Source: DASWKG01 sp036396755 (lineage in GTDB: Bacteria > Actinomycetota > UBA4738 > CALAEC01). Taken from it: a stretch of DNA of 20,694 bases. The stretch lies in the NCBI GenBank assembly GCA_036396755.1, contig DASWKG010000001.1, forward strand, positions 1 to 20,694, in the 5' to 3' direction. Of the stretch, positions 7,337 through 15,330 are shown one piece after another. Position 1 is the stretch's first letter. Every line of letters starts with the position of its first letter. The position numbers were made by a program, and so were the translations under genes. Under the pieces are notes generated by a model that made no database searches, had not been told where the DNA came from, and worked only from the letters and a program-made list of their open reading frames with translations.

Positions 7337-7361
7337 GCCGGGCCCACCGGGAGGGCCCGGC
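7337..7361 (+). terminator. Hairpin ending the M15/propeller operon and abutting the next -10
   Basis: Perfect 9-bp arms GCCGGGCCC and GGGCCCGGC flank a 7-nt loop. The 3' arm ends exactly one base before the TAGACT box at 7362. It is likely the terminator of the upstream operon, although it also fills the -35 region of the next promoter. Confidence 0.65.
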
Positions 7362-7367
7362 TAGACT
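7362..7367 (+). promoter_or_regulatory. -10 box for the DUF218 gene, leaderless layout
   Basis: TAGACT is followed by 7 nt and then the ATG at 7375, so transcription should begin at or next to the A of the start codon. No Shine-Dalgarno sequence can fit on such a transcript. No -35 is present, because the hairpin at 7337-7361 occupies that place. Confidence 0.6.
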
Positions 7368-7374
7368 CGAAGGC

Positions 7375-7983
7375 ATGCGGTTCGTGCGACGCCACCGGGT
7401 GCTCGCCGCGCTGCTCGGCGTCGCGATCGGGCTGCTCGGCCTGTTGGTGGCGACGGGGGTGGCGGTGTGGCGAGCGGCCCACAACGACGAGGCCAGCGTC
7501 GTCGATCGGGTCGACGCGGTCCTCGTCCTCGGGGCCGCGCAGTACGGTGGCACGCCGTCGCCGGTGTTCCGGGGGCGGCTCGACCACGCGGCGCTGCTCT
7601 ACCGGCAGGACTTCTCGGAGCGGATCGTTGTGCTCGGGGCCGGCCAGCCGGGCGACGACACCACCGAGGCCGAGGCGGGCGTCCGCTACCTGGCCGACGA
7701 GGGCATCCCGCCCGAGGTGCTCACGCCCTCGCCGTTCGGCGCGACCACCTACGAGAGCCTGCGAGCGGTGGCCGGCTACATGCAGGAGGAGCAGCTCGAG
7801 AGCGTGTTCCTCGTCTCGGATCCCTGGCACAACCTGCGGATCCGCCGGATGGCCCGCGACCTCGGCATCGAGGCGTACGTCTCGGCGACCTTCCACTCGG
7901 CGGCCGAGTCCCGGGGAACCCGGGCGATCGGGTACGTGAGGGAGACGTTCGCCTACCTCGCGTACCGCGCCCTCGGCCGGTAG
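7375..7983 (+). CDS. Membrane-anchored DUF218 (SanA/YdcF-like) protein
   Basis: The 202-residue product has one N-terminal membrane segment (~9-31) and then a DUF218 domain: DAVLVLGAAQYGG, FRGRLDHAALLYR, RIVVLGAGQPGDDTTEAEAG, GATTYESLRAVAGYM and VFLVSDPWHNLRIRRMARDLGI. The order and content match the SanA/YdcF family, whose members have been tied to envelope integrity and vancomycin sensitivity (SanA) or nucleotide/SAM binding (YdcF). The biochemical role is not settled for the family. The N-terminal anchor puts the domain either outside the membrane or facing it. It follows a peptidoglycan-type peptidase operon, which fits an envelope role. It ends 22 nt from the convergent Asp-box gene. Confidence 0.85.
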   Translation: MRFVRRHRVLAALLGVAIGLLGLLVATGVAVWRAAHNDEASVVDRVDAVLVLGAAQYGGTPSPVFRGRLDHAALLYRQDFSERIVVLGAGQPGDDTTEAEAGVRYLADEGIPPEVLTPSPFGATTYESLRAVAGYMQEEQLESVFLVSDPWHNLRIRRMARDLGIEAYVSATFHSAAESRGTRAIGYVRETFAYLAYRALGR

Positions 7984-8005
7984 CCGGGCCTCCGATCCGT
8001 CTCGG

Positions 8006-9523
8006 TTAGCCCCCGCCGAGCGGAAGGGGCTGGGTGCCCGTTCGGATCGCCGGCCCGCCGAGCTGGCGGATCGCGAAGCCCATCCCCGAGCTCACCGAGT
8101 CCATCCCTCCCGTCCCCTTGCAGCCCGTCGATTCGCAGGTGTCGGAGATGGCCGCCCAGAAGCCGCCGTCCAGGGGCGAGGTGGTGATCTCGATGAAGTC
8201 CCACATCGGGCCGCAGCGGCCGGGGCCGCAGTTGCCGCGGTGCACCGGGTTGCTGAGCGGGTTCGCGGTGGTCGAGACGAACAGCGGGTCGGGGTCGAGC
8301 GCGTTCGTGGTGACGACCATGTACTGGTTCCACGGACGCCGCGTGCCGGCCGACGAGGGCTGCGTCCCGCCCGGGAACGTGATCGCCACCTTGCCGGCCT
8401 CGCCGGCCTCGATCTCGGGGAAGTTGACCTCCTGCACGCCGGGGGGTGCGACCATCATGGGCGCGCCGAACGTGGCACCGTGGTCGGTCGAGACCGCGAG
8501 CCACGGCAGGCGGTAGGTGGGGTCCCACCACAGGACGTACACGTTGTCGGCGTCGTCGGTGGCGACGGCGATGTGCGTGCCCGCCGTGCCGAGCGCGCTG
8601 GAAACCCGGGTCCGGGTCCAGGTGATGCCGCCGTCCGCCGAGGTCGCGAGCCACGGCGCGCTGCAGTGGCCCTTGGGGAGGAACAGCCGCCCGTCGGAGT
8701 CGGTGTCGAGGTGCCCGGCCAGCCCGCCGCACAGACCTCCCGCGGCCGAGTCGTAGCCCTGGAAGGCCGGCGAGCCCGACCCGGTCCAGACGATCCCGCC
8801 GTCGAGGCTCCGGTGGCACATCGAGAACACGACCTGGTTCGAGCAGTAGTACAGGACGTTCGGGTAGATGGTCTCGGCGGCCTCCAGGTTCGGCGGGAAC
8901 GGGCCGGTGCCGAAGCTCTGGTGGTCGACGTTTCCCGCGCCGCACGCGATGGGGTTCGTGAGCCAGGTGGTCCCGCGGTCGTCGGAGAAGTTGAGATAGA
9001 GGCACGCGCCCGCGGCCTCGGGGTTGTAGAGGCGGTTCGTCGTCTGGTCGACGTACACGTAGGGGTCGGCGTTCGTGGGAGGCAGCGGCTCGCCCTGGGC
9101 CGGCGCGCGGTTCGTGCGGTCGACCCAGGTCAGGCCGCCGTCGAACGAGGCGCGGATGTGGGTGACGGGAAGGACGACGGCCTTGCTGTCGTCGTGCCAG
9201 GAGGCCGCGAAGAACGCGTTCCCCTGCTTGTCGATCCCGACCGTCGGCTCGAGCGCGCGGCGCCCCACGCTGACCGCCTGCACGGAGAGCGGCTCGCCGT
9301 CGTAGCACTCGGGCGGGTCGTCCACGCCGGTGCAGAAGGGCACATCGGTGCTGAAGAGGAGGCCGCCGTCGAACCGGCCGGGGTGGAAGGCCTGGTCGAC
9401 CCCGTCGACGACGGGGAAGAGCTGATCCGCGCCCACGCCGCTCGAGGGCGCGATCGTCCCGAGCGTGACGAGCAGGATGGCCAGCATGAGGGCGGTGCGC
9501 GTGCGTGGGTGGCGGTCGAACAT
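8006..9523 (-). CDS. Secreted Asp-box (BNR/sialidase-like fold) protein, copy A
   Basis: The 505-residue product starts at the ATG 9521-9523, preceded by GAGAGGAG. A signal peptide (core ~11-25, cleavage likely after VGA at residue 32) is followed by at least five Asp-box motifs (SxDxGxTW type): SFDGGLTWVD, FSDDRGTTWLT, SLDGGIVWTG, SADGGITWTR and STDHGATFGA. This indicates a multi-bladed propeller of the sialidase/BNR superfamily. The catalytic sialidase residues (RIP motif, nucleophile Tyr with Glu) are not evident, so enzyme activity should not be assumed. Many Cys residues, including YYCSNQV, CGPGRCGPMWDF and DTCESTGC, suggest disulfides outside the cell. It is a paralog of the divergent gene at 9673, sharing order and wording throughout. 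Confidence 0.82.
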   Translation of the reverse strand: MFDRHPRTRTALMLAILLVTLGTIAPSSGVGADQLFPVVDGVDQAFHPGRFDGGLLFSTDVPFCTGVDDPPECYDGEPLSVQAVSVGRRALEPTVGIDKQGNAFFAASWHDDSKAVVLPVTHIRASFDGGLTWVDRTNRAPAQGEPLPPTNADPYVYVDQTTNRLYNPEAAGACLYLNFSDDRGTTWLTNPIACGAGNVDHQSFGTGPFPPNLEAAETIYPNVLYYCSNQVVFSMCHRSLDGGIVWTGSGSPAFQGYDSAAGGLCGGLAGHLDTDSDGRLFLPKGHCSAPWLATSADGGITWTRTRVSSALGTAGTHIAVATDDADNVYVLWWDPTYRLPWLAVSTDHGATFGAPMMVAPPGVQEVNFPEIEAGEAGKVAITFPGGTQPSSAGTRRPWNQYMVVTTNALDPDPLFVSTTANPLSNPVHRGNCGPGRCGPMWDFIEITTSPLDGGFWAAISDTCESTGCKGTGGMDSVSSGMGFAIRQLGGPAIRTGTQPLPLGGG

Positions 9524-9636
9524 CGGACTCCTCTCGTTGTGGTGGCCGTTGGTCCAGTCTTCGCCTCGAGGGGCGGTCCTTCCTCTGTGCAGTTGCATAA
9601 CAAGTCCGGGAAGGAGGTGGCCTCACCCGCGGCGAA

Positions 9637-9642
9637 TAGGTT
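9637..9642 (+). promoter_or_regulatory. Possible -10 for Asp-box copy B
   Basis: TAGGTT lies 30 nt upstream of the chosen GTG start. A start site near 9649 would exclude the upstream ATG at 9646 and keep the AAAGGAG ribosome site in the transcript. No -35 is seen. Confidence 0.4.
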
Positions 9643-9672
9643 CGTATGACCTCTCTCGAAAGGAGCCCGCGC

Positions 9673-11127
9673 GTGCCTCGCTTCGCCTTCGTTCTTCGTC
9701 GTCCTCTGGTGGGGATCGTCCCCTTCGTGTTGCTGTTGGGGTTCGTCCTGCCCGGCCCGGCCATCTCGCAGACCACCGGCGTCCCCGTCGCCGGCTCGGT
9801 CCAGCAGGTCTATCACGCAGGTGCGCCGGGAGGGATCCCGAGCACCGTCATCCCGGACTGCGTCGAGCCCGAGGAGCCGCCGGCCTGCTACGACGGCGAC
9901 AAGCTCGTGCTCCAGGCCTCGAAGATCGGCCAGACGGCCGCTGAGCCGACGATCGGCGTCGCGAACGACGGCACCGCCTACATGGCCGGCTCGACGATGG
10001 TCGTCGACACCCCCTTCGTGTGGGGCGTCGCCAAGACCGACGCTCGTCGGTCGACCGACGGCGGGCTCACCTGGACGTCGATCCAGCCGGTCGTCCCCGG
10101 GGCGAACGAGCGGATCCCGCCGGGCAACGCCGACCCGATGATCTGGCTCGATACCACGACGAGCCGCATCTTCACCTTCGACCTCACGAGCGCCTGTCAA
10201 TGGCTCAGCTACTCCGACGACAAGGGCGTCAACTGGATCCACAACCCGCTCGCCTGCGGGAACGTGCCGGCCGATCACCAGTCGATCGTCACGGGCAAGC
10301 CGCGGAACGGTCTGCCAACCCTCAACTACCCGAACGTCATCTACTGGTGCTCCAACCGCGTGGTCGACAACCCGTGCGGCAGGAGCATCGACGGCGGGCT
10401 CACGTTCCACACGACGCTCAGCTCGGCGTTCACGCCGCAGACGGCGTGCCGCGGGCTCAGCGGGCACGTCGAGGCCGACCCCGACGGGCGGATCTTCCTC
10501 CCGACCAGCCAGACCTGCGGCCAGCCGTGGGTGGCGCGGAGCGAGGACAACGGCGACAGCTGGACGCGGCATCAGATCAGCACGATGTCGAGCGCGAACA
10601 CCCACACGTCGATCGGGACCGACAGCGCCGGCAACCTCTACTACGTGTGGATCAACAGCTCCGGCGGAACGATCCTGCCGTACCTGTCGACCTCGACCGA
10701 CCACGGGACGACGTGGAGCGAGCCGAAGATGATCGCGCCGCCCGGCGTCCTGCAGGCCAACTACCCGGTCGTCGCCGGCGGAGCGCCGGGCCACGTCGCC
10801 ATCAGCTTCCCATCGGCGACCTCGACCGCCAGCAACCGCCCGTGGAGCCAGACCGTGGTCATCACGACCGACGCGCTGTCGGCGGACCCGGTCTTCCTCT
10901 CGGCGACGGCGAACCCCCCGACCGATCCGATCCACCGGGGCGCCTGCACCGGCCGCTGTGGAGGGCTCTGGGACTTCATCGACATCCAGATCTCCTCGCT
11001 GGGCCAGGCCTGGGTGGCGACCTCCGACGACTGCGTCGGGTCCTGCAACACCGGGACGGTCTCGGCGACGCACGTGGGCGACGGCATCGCGGTCCGCCAG
11101 ATCGGTGGCCCGTCGCTGCGGCCCTAA
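9673..11127 (+). CDS. Secreted Asp-box (BNR/sialidase-like fold) protein, copy B
   Basis: The chosen start is GTG 9673, with AAAGGAG 7 nt upstream; an in-frame ATG at 9646 would add nine residues but lacks a ribosome site. The 484-residue product has a signal peptide (core ~11-30, cleavage likely after AIS, residue 32). It has five Asp-boxes: STDGGLTWTS, YSDDKGVNWIH, SIDGGLTFHT, SEDNGDSWTR and STDHGTTWSE. It matches copy A block by block: PACYDGD, EPTIGV, NADPMIW, YPNVIYWCSN, GHVEADPDGRIFLP, DPIHRGAC, GLWDFIDI and AVRQIGGPSLR. As in copy A, sialidase catalytic residues are not apparent. Shared Cys positions imply a conserved disulfide pattern. Ligand and function are unknown; carbohydrate or surface binding is a guess. 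Confidence 0.82.
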   Translation: MPRFAFVLRRPLVGIVPFVLLLGFVLPGPAISQTTGVPVAGSVQQVYHAGAPGGIPSTVIPDCVEPEEPPACYDGDKLVLQASKIGQTAAEPTIGVANDGTAYMAGSTMVVDTPFVWGVAKTDARRSTDGGLTWTSIQPVVPGANERIPPGNADPMIWLDTTTSRIFTFDLTSACQWLSYSDDKGVNWIHNPLACGNVPADHQSIVTGKPRNGLPTLNYPNVIYWCSNRVVDNPCGRSIDGGLTFHTTLSSAFTPQTACRGLSGHVEADPDGRIFLPTSQTCGQPWVARSEDNGDSWTRHQISTMSSANTHTSIGTDSAGNLYYVWINSSGGTILPYLSTSTDHGTTWSEPKMIAPPGVLQANYPVVAGGAPGHVAISFPSATSTASNRPWSQTVVITTDALSADPVFLSATANPPTDPIHRGACTGRCGGLWDFIDIQISSLGQAWVATSDDCVGSCNTGTVSATHVGDGIAVRQIGGPSLRP

Positions 11128-11148
11128 CGGACCCCAGCACGACCTGAC

Positions 11149-11196
11149 CACGGGCCTCCGGCCCCTCCGCTCCGGCGGGGGTGTCGGAGGCCCGTG
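11149..11196 (+). terminator. Long terminator hairpin between Asp-box copy B and dgt
   Basis: Perfect 12-bp arms CACGGGCCTCCG and CGGAGGCCCGTG enclose a 24-nt GC-rich loop that can fold further (CCCC with GGGG). The 3' arm ends one base before the -10 box TACGCT at 11198, the same arrangement as at 7337-7367. Confidence 0.7.
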
Positions 11197-11197
11197 C

Positions 11198-11203
11198 TAC
11201 GCT
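11198..11203 (+). promoter_or_regulatory. -10 box for dgt, leaderless layout
   Basis: TACGCT is followed by 7 nt and then GTG 11211. The spacing predicts a transcript beginning at the start codon. No -35 is visible, since the hairpin 11149-11196 takes its place. Confidence 0.5.
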
Positions 11204-11210
11204 TCGGTTG

Positions 11211-12212
11211 GTGGAGGGCGTCAGGGAGCGGATCGAACGGATCGAGCGTGAGACGCTCTCTCCCCGTGCCTCCCTCGCCTCCGAGTCGAAGGGCCGCGAG
11301 CGCGACGAGGAGCCGCATCCGCTCCGCACGGCGTTCCAGCGCGACCGCGACCGGATCGTCCACTCGAAGGCCTTCCGGCGCCTCAAGCACAAGACCCAGG
11401 TCTTCATCGCGCCCGAGGGCGACCACTACCGGGTCCGCCTCACCCACACCCTCGAGGTCGCGCAGATCGGACGCACGATCGCCCGGGCCCTCCGGCTGAA
11501 CGAGGACCTCACCGAGGCCATCTCGCTCGGCCACGACCTGGGCCACACCCCGTTCGGCCACATCGGCGAGAAGGCGCTGACGCCGTTCCTCGGCCGACCG
11601 TTCCGCCACAGCGAGCAGAGCCTCCGCGTCGTGGACCATCTCGAGCGCGACGGGCAGGGCCTCAACCTCACGTGGGAGGTGCGCGACGGCATCCTCGGCC
11701 ACCCCTGGTCGATGCCGCCACCGTCGACCCTCGAGGGCCAGGTGGTGCGCCTCGCCGACCGTCTCGGCTACGTGAACCACGACATCGACGACGCGATCCG
11801 CGCGGGGGTCCTGGCCGACGACGACCTGCCCGCCGAGGCGCTCGAGGTCCTCGGGCACTCCCACGGCGAGCGCATCGACCGGCTGGTGACCGACATCTGG
11901 GAGACGAGCGACGACGAGGGCGAGGTGCGGATGTCCGAGCCGGTCGCGCACGCCCTCGACACCCTCCGCACGTTCATGTTCGAGCGCGTCTACGAGCGCG
12001 CCGATGCGAACGAGGAGCAGGACAAGGCCATCGGCCTGATCCAGGCGCTCTTCTCCTACTACCTCGAGCACCCCGACGAGGTGCCGGGCGAGGAGGCGGG
12101 GGCTCCCGGCGACGTGCCGACGCGCGTCGCCGACTACATCGCCGGCATGACCGACCGGTTCGCGATGCGGACCTACGAGCGGCTGTTCCTTCCCCAGGGC
12201 TGGATGCTCTGA
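11211..12212 (+). CDS. dgt: dGTP triphosphohydrolase-like protein (HD superfamily)
   Basis: The family hydrolyses dNTPs, classically dGTP, to the nucleoside and triphosphate. The HD metal-binding set is complete: His79 (RLTHTLEVAQ), His108-Asp109 (GHDLGHTPFGH) and Asp183 (LADRLGYVNHDIDDAIRAG). The N-terminus RTAFQRDRDRIVHSKAFRRLKHKTQVF is the typical lead-in. With the start at GTG 11211 the protein has 333 residues, in line with the shorter dGTPase-like group. A GTG at 11181 is in frame but lies inside the terminator hairpin, and the -10 box at 11198 comes after it, so I rejected it. dnaG starts 12 nt after the stop; dgt-dnaG adjacency is a known actinobacterial order. The substrate may be broader than dGTP. 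Confidence 0.92.
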   Translation: MEGVRERIERIERETLSPRASLASESKGRERDEEPHPLRTAFQRDRDRIVHSKAFRRLKHKTQVFIAPEGDHYRVRLTHTLEVAQIGRTIARALRLNEDLTEAISLGHDLGHTPFGHIGEKALTPFLGRPFRHSEQSLRVVDHLERDGQGLNLTWEVRDGILGHPWSMPPPSTLEGQVVRLADRLGYVNHDIDDAIRAGVLADDDLPAEALEVLGHSHGERIDRLVTDIWETSDDEGEVRMSEPVAHALDTLRTFMFERVYERADANEEQDKAIGLIQALFSYYLEHPDEVPGEEAGAPGDVPTRVADYIAGMTDRFAMRTYERLFLPQGWML

Positions 12213-12224
12213 CGGAGGAGCCCG

Positions 12225-14006
12225 ATGGCGAGGATCAACCCCGACGACGTCGAAGCGGTCCGCGAGCGGACCGACGTCGTCGCGCTCATCGGCCAGCACG
12301 TCTCCCTGAAGAAGTCGGGCCAGTCGTTCTCCGGGCTGTGCCCGTTCCACACCGAGAAGACCGCGTCGTTCAACGTGAACCCCGACAAGGGCCTGTACTA
12401 CTGCTACGGCTGCGGGAAGGGCGGCGACGCGATCCACTTCGTGATGGAGGTCGAGGGGCTGACGTTCCCCGAGGCGGTCGAGCGGCTGGCCGGGCCGGCC
12501 GGCGTCACGCTGCGCTACGAGGGTGGGGGGCGGGACGACCGCCGGACGGCGTCCCGGCGCGACGCGCTGCTGAAGGCCAACGCCACGGCCTCGGAGCTCT
12601 ACCACCGGATGCTCCTGAGCGGCCGCGAGGGCGAGGAGGCCCGCCGCTACGTCGAGTCGCGCGGCATCACGAAGGAGTCGATCGAGGCGTTCGGCATCGG
12701 CTACGCACCGGGCTACTCGGACTTCCTGCTTCGCCGGATGACCAAGGAGCTCTCGCCGGAGATCCTCGAGGAAGCGGGCCTCACGCTGAAAGACTCGAAG
12801 GGAGGGATGCGCGACCGCTTCCGCGCCCGCGTCACGTTCCCGATCGACGACCTGTCGGGACGGACCCTCGGGTTCGGCGCGCGTCTGCTCGAGGGCGACG
12901 GGCCGAAGTACATGAACACGAACGAGACCTCGATCTACCGGAAGAGCGAGCTGCTCTACAACCTCCACCGGGCCCGCCAGGCCATCACGTCGTCGGAGCG
13001 CGCGTTCGTCGTCGAGGGATACACCGACGTGATCGCCCTCGCGCAGGGCGGGGTGCTCGAGGCGGTGGCCACCTGCGGGACCGCGGTGGGTGAGGGCCAC
13101 TTCACGCTGCTCTCGAGGTTCGCGCGCCGGGTGGTGCTGTCGTTCGACTCCGATGAGGCCGGCGCGCGCGCGGCCGAGCGGGCCTACGCGCTGTTCGAGC
13201 GGTTCCCGCTCGAGGTGCTGGTGCTCGTGCTGCCCGAGGGGCTCGACCCCGCCGACCTCGTGCTGAAGCACGGGCCGGAGGAGTTCGTCGCGCAGGCCGA
13301 GAAGGCGGTGCCGCTGGTCGAGTTCATGCTCCGGCGCGCGATCCGCGGGCACGACCGCGACACGCCGGAGGGCCGGGCGCGCGCGGTCCAGGCGGGCCTC
13401 CCGATCGTGACCGGGCTCGACGACCCGGTCCGCCGCGACCAGTACGCCGGGATGCTCGCCGACCTCGCCGGCGTCAGCTCCTCGTCGGTGCTCCTCGAGC
13501 TCCAGCGGCACGCGCCGCGGGAGGAGGGGGCCCGGGCGCCGGAGCCGCGCGAGCCGGCCGCGGGGCGGAGCGCCACCCGCGACCTGGAGCGGGAGGCGCT
13601 GAAGCTGCTCGCCCAGCACGCCCCGCTGTGCGCGCCGCACCTCGGGGCGATCGCCGACGAGGCGTTCGAGACCAACCGGCACCGGCGCGTGTTCGCGCTC
13701 CTCGTCGAGGCGGCGGGGAACCCGGCGTCGATCCTCGAGCGCGCGAAGGGCGAGGGGCTCGGCGAGCTGGTGTCGCAGCTGGCGGTCGAACCGCTGACAG
13801 GGACCGCGACCAGCGAGTACGCTGAGAGTGTGTTCGCACGGCTCGAGGAGCTTCTCCTCAGCCGCCGCATCGCGACCGTGAGGAAGGCCTTGGAGCGCCT
13901 GAACCCTACAACCCAACCCGACGACTACGACGCGCTGTTCGAACAGCTCATCGGGCTCGAGAGCGAGCGGCGCCGGGCACGGGGCCGGGCCGGAGAGGGG
14001 ACCTGA
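12225..14006 (+). CDS. dnaG: DNA primase
   Basis: Primase makes the RNA primers for lagging-strand replication and works with the replicative helicase. The 593-residue product has the three expected parts. The zinc-binding domain has Cys39, His42, Cys60 and Cys63 (CPFHTEKTASFNV, YYCYGCGKGGD). The TOPRIM catalytic core has EGYTD (Glu264-Asp268) and the metal-binding Asp308-Ser-Asp310 in FDSDEAG. A helical, variable C-terminal helicase-binding region runs from ~430, after an Arg/Glu/Pro-rich linker. The ATG follows GGAGGAG at a spacing of 4. It lies 12 nt after dgt and 2 nt before rpoD, so the three genes are likely co-transcribed. This resembles the dnaG-rpoD core of the macromolecular synthesis operon. 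Confidence 0.97.
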   Translation: MARINPDDVEAVRERTDVVALIGQHVSLKKSGQSFSGLCPFHTEKTASFNVNPDKGLYYCYGCGKGGDAIHFVMEVEGLTFPEAVERLAGPAGVTLRYEGGGRDDRRTASRRDALLKANATASELYHRMLLSGREGEEARRYVESRGITKESIEAFGIGYAPGYSDFLLRRMTKELSPEILEEAGLTLKDSKGGMRDRFRARVTFPIDDLSGRTLGFGARLLEGDGPKYMNTNETSIYRKSELLYNLHRARQAITSSERAFVVEGYTDVIALAQGGVLEAVATCGTAVGEGHFTLLSRFARRVVLSFDSDEAGARAAERAYALFERFPLEVLVLVLPEGLDPADLVLKHGPEEFVAQAEKAVPLVEFMLRRAIRGHDRDTPEGRARAVQAGLPIVTGLDDPVRRDQYAGMLADLAGVSSSSVLLELQRHAPREEGARAPEPREPAAGRSATRDLEREALKLLAQHAPLCAPHLGAIADEAFETNRHRRVFALLVEAAGNPASILERAKGEGLGELVSQLAVEPLTGTATSEYAESVFARLEELLLSRRIATVRKALERLNPTTQPDDYDALFEQLIGLESERRRARGRAGEGT

Positions 14007-14008
14007 CG

Positions 14009-15322
14009 GTGGCCGACGCGGCCAGGGAGGTTGATCCCGTCCTCGAGGAAGCGAAGGAGCTCGTCACCGCCCGCGGGCGGGAGCGCGGGTTCGTCACCTC
14101 CGAGGACCTCCTCGAGGGCCTGCCGGTCGAGGACCTCAAGCCCGAGCAGGTCGAGGACTTCCTCACCCAGATCGAGGCGCACCTCCGCGAGCAGGGGATC
14201 GAGGTCATCGAGGTCCCCGGCGACGACGTCGAGGACGAGGTCACCAAGACCCACAAGGACGACGACGCGCTCCGGGCGCCCACGAACGACCCGGTGCGGA
14301 TGTACCTCAAGGAGATCGGTAAGGTCCCGCTCCTCACCGCCCCGCAGGAGGTCGACCTCGCGATGCGGATCGAGGGCGGCGAGTTCACGACCGAGCTCTT
14401 CCGCGTGGAATGGGAGACCGACCGGCCCGACCCGAAGCTCTTCAAGCGCTCGCTCGACTCGGTGTGCCGCATCCGCGAGCACCAGGTCGACAAGTTCGGG
14501 CGCGTCGACGGCATCGGCCGCGAGACGGTCACGCGCGCCTACAAGCCCCGCAGCAACGAGGAGCGCATGGAGTTCCTCCGCCGCGTGGAGCGCGACGGCC
14601 AGCTCGCGAAGAAGAAGCTCATCGAGGCCAACCTTCGCCTCGTCGTGTCCATCGCCAAGCGCTACGTCGGCCGCGGGATGCTCTTCCTCGACCTGATCCA
14701 GGAGGGGAACCTCGGGCTCATCCGCGCGGTCGAGAAGTTCGACTACTCGAAGGGCTACAAGTTCTCGACGTACGCGACGTGGTGGATCCGCCAGGCGATC
14801 ACCCGCGCGATCGCCGACCAGGCGCGGACCATCCGCATCCCCGTCCACATGGTCGAGACGATCAACAAGCTCATCCGCATCCAGCGCCAGCTCCTGCAGG
14901 ATCTCGGGCGCGAGCCGCTCCCCGAGGAGATCGGCAAGGAGATGGGCATCGGGCCCGAGAAGGTCCGCGAGATCCTCAAGGTGTCGCAGGAGCCGGTGTC
15001 GCTCGAGACGCCGATCGGCGAGGAGGAGGACTCGCACCTCGGCGACTTCATCGAGGACGCCGAGGCCGTCGTCCCCATCGACGCCGCGAGCTTCATCCTG
15101 CTCCAGGAGCAGCTCGAGTCGGTGCTCCACACGCTGTCGGAGCGAGAGAAGAAGGTCATCGAGCTCCGTTTCGGATTGATGGACGGCCACCCCCGCACCC
15201 TCGAGGAGGTTGGCCGCGAGTTCGGCGTCACCCGCGAGCGAATCCGCCAGATCGAGTCGAAGACGCTCTCGAAGCTGCGGCACCCCTCGCGCTCCCAGAA
15301 GCTGCGCGACTACCTCGAGTAG
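14009..15322 (+). CDS. rpoD: Primary RNA polymerase sigma factor
   Basis: The 437-residue protein is the housekeeping sigma-70. A short acidic region 1.1-like N-terminus is followed by region 1.2 (DPVRMYLKEIGKVPLLTAPQEVDLA, from ~94). Region 2 is NLRLVVSIAKRYVGRGMLFLDLIQEGNLGLIRAVEKFDYSKGYKFSTYATWWIRQAI (from ~208), then region 3. Region 4 is LSEREKKVIELRFGL and LEEVGREFGVTRERIRQIESKTLSKLRHP. Between 1.2 and 2 there is a non-conserved insert of about 75 residues (122-197). This is longer than I expect for actinobacterial SigA/HrdB, though far shorter than in E. coli. Translation starts at GTG 14009, 2 nt after the dnaG stop, with no close Shine-Dalgarno, which implies coupling. In this GC-rich lineage it presumably reads the TAGRCT -10 boxes seen in the window. 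Confidence 0.96.
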   Translation: MADAAREVDPVLEEAKELVTARGRERGFVTSEDLLEGLPVEDLKPEQVEDFLTQIEAHLREQGIEVIEVPGDDVEDEVTKTHKDDDALRAPTNDPVRMYLKEIGKVPLLTAPQEVDLAMRIEGGEFTTELFRVEWETDRPDPKLFKRSLDSVCRIREHQVDKFGRVDGIGRETVTRAYKPRSNEERMEFLRRVERDGQLAKKKLIEANLRLVVSIAKRYVGRGMLFLDLIQEGNLGLIRAVEKFDYSKGYKFSTYATWWIRQAITRAIADQARTIRIPVHMVETINKLIRIQRQLLQDLGREPLPEEIGKEMGIGPEKVREILKVSQEPVSLETPIGEEEDSHLGDFIEDAEAVVPIDAASFILLQEQLESVLHTLSEREKKVIELRFGLMDGHPRTLEEVGREFGVTRERIRQIESKTLSKLRHPSRSQKLRDYLE

Positions 15323-15330
15323 CGCGGCGC

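Noticed and set aside
9646..9672. ATG 9646 as start of Asp-box copy B
   Set aside because: It has no ribosome site and lies only 3 nt after the likely -10. GTG 9673 has AAAGGAG at a spacing of 7.
8006..11127. Calling the two Asp-box proteins sialidases
   Set aside because: Asp-boxes occur in many propellers. The catalytic residues of sialidases were not found, so only the fold is claimed.
11181..11210. Upstream GTG (11181) as start of the dGTPase
   Set aside because: It lies inside the terminator hairpin and before the TACGCT -10 box. GTG 11211 fits the promoter and family length better.
11124..13916. Open frame of 930 codons on the minus strand opposite dgt and dnaG
   Set aside because: It is a shadow of two well-identified genes with intact catalytic motifs; the composition is typical of antisense GC-rich frames and no motif was seen.
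13925..15283. Open frame of 452 codons on the minus strand opposite rpoD
   Set aside because: It is antisense to a highly conserved sigma factor, and the Leu/Asp/Glu-rich product mirrors rpoD codons.
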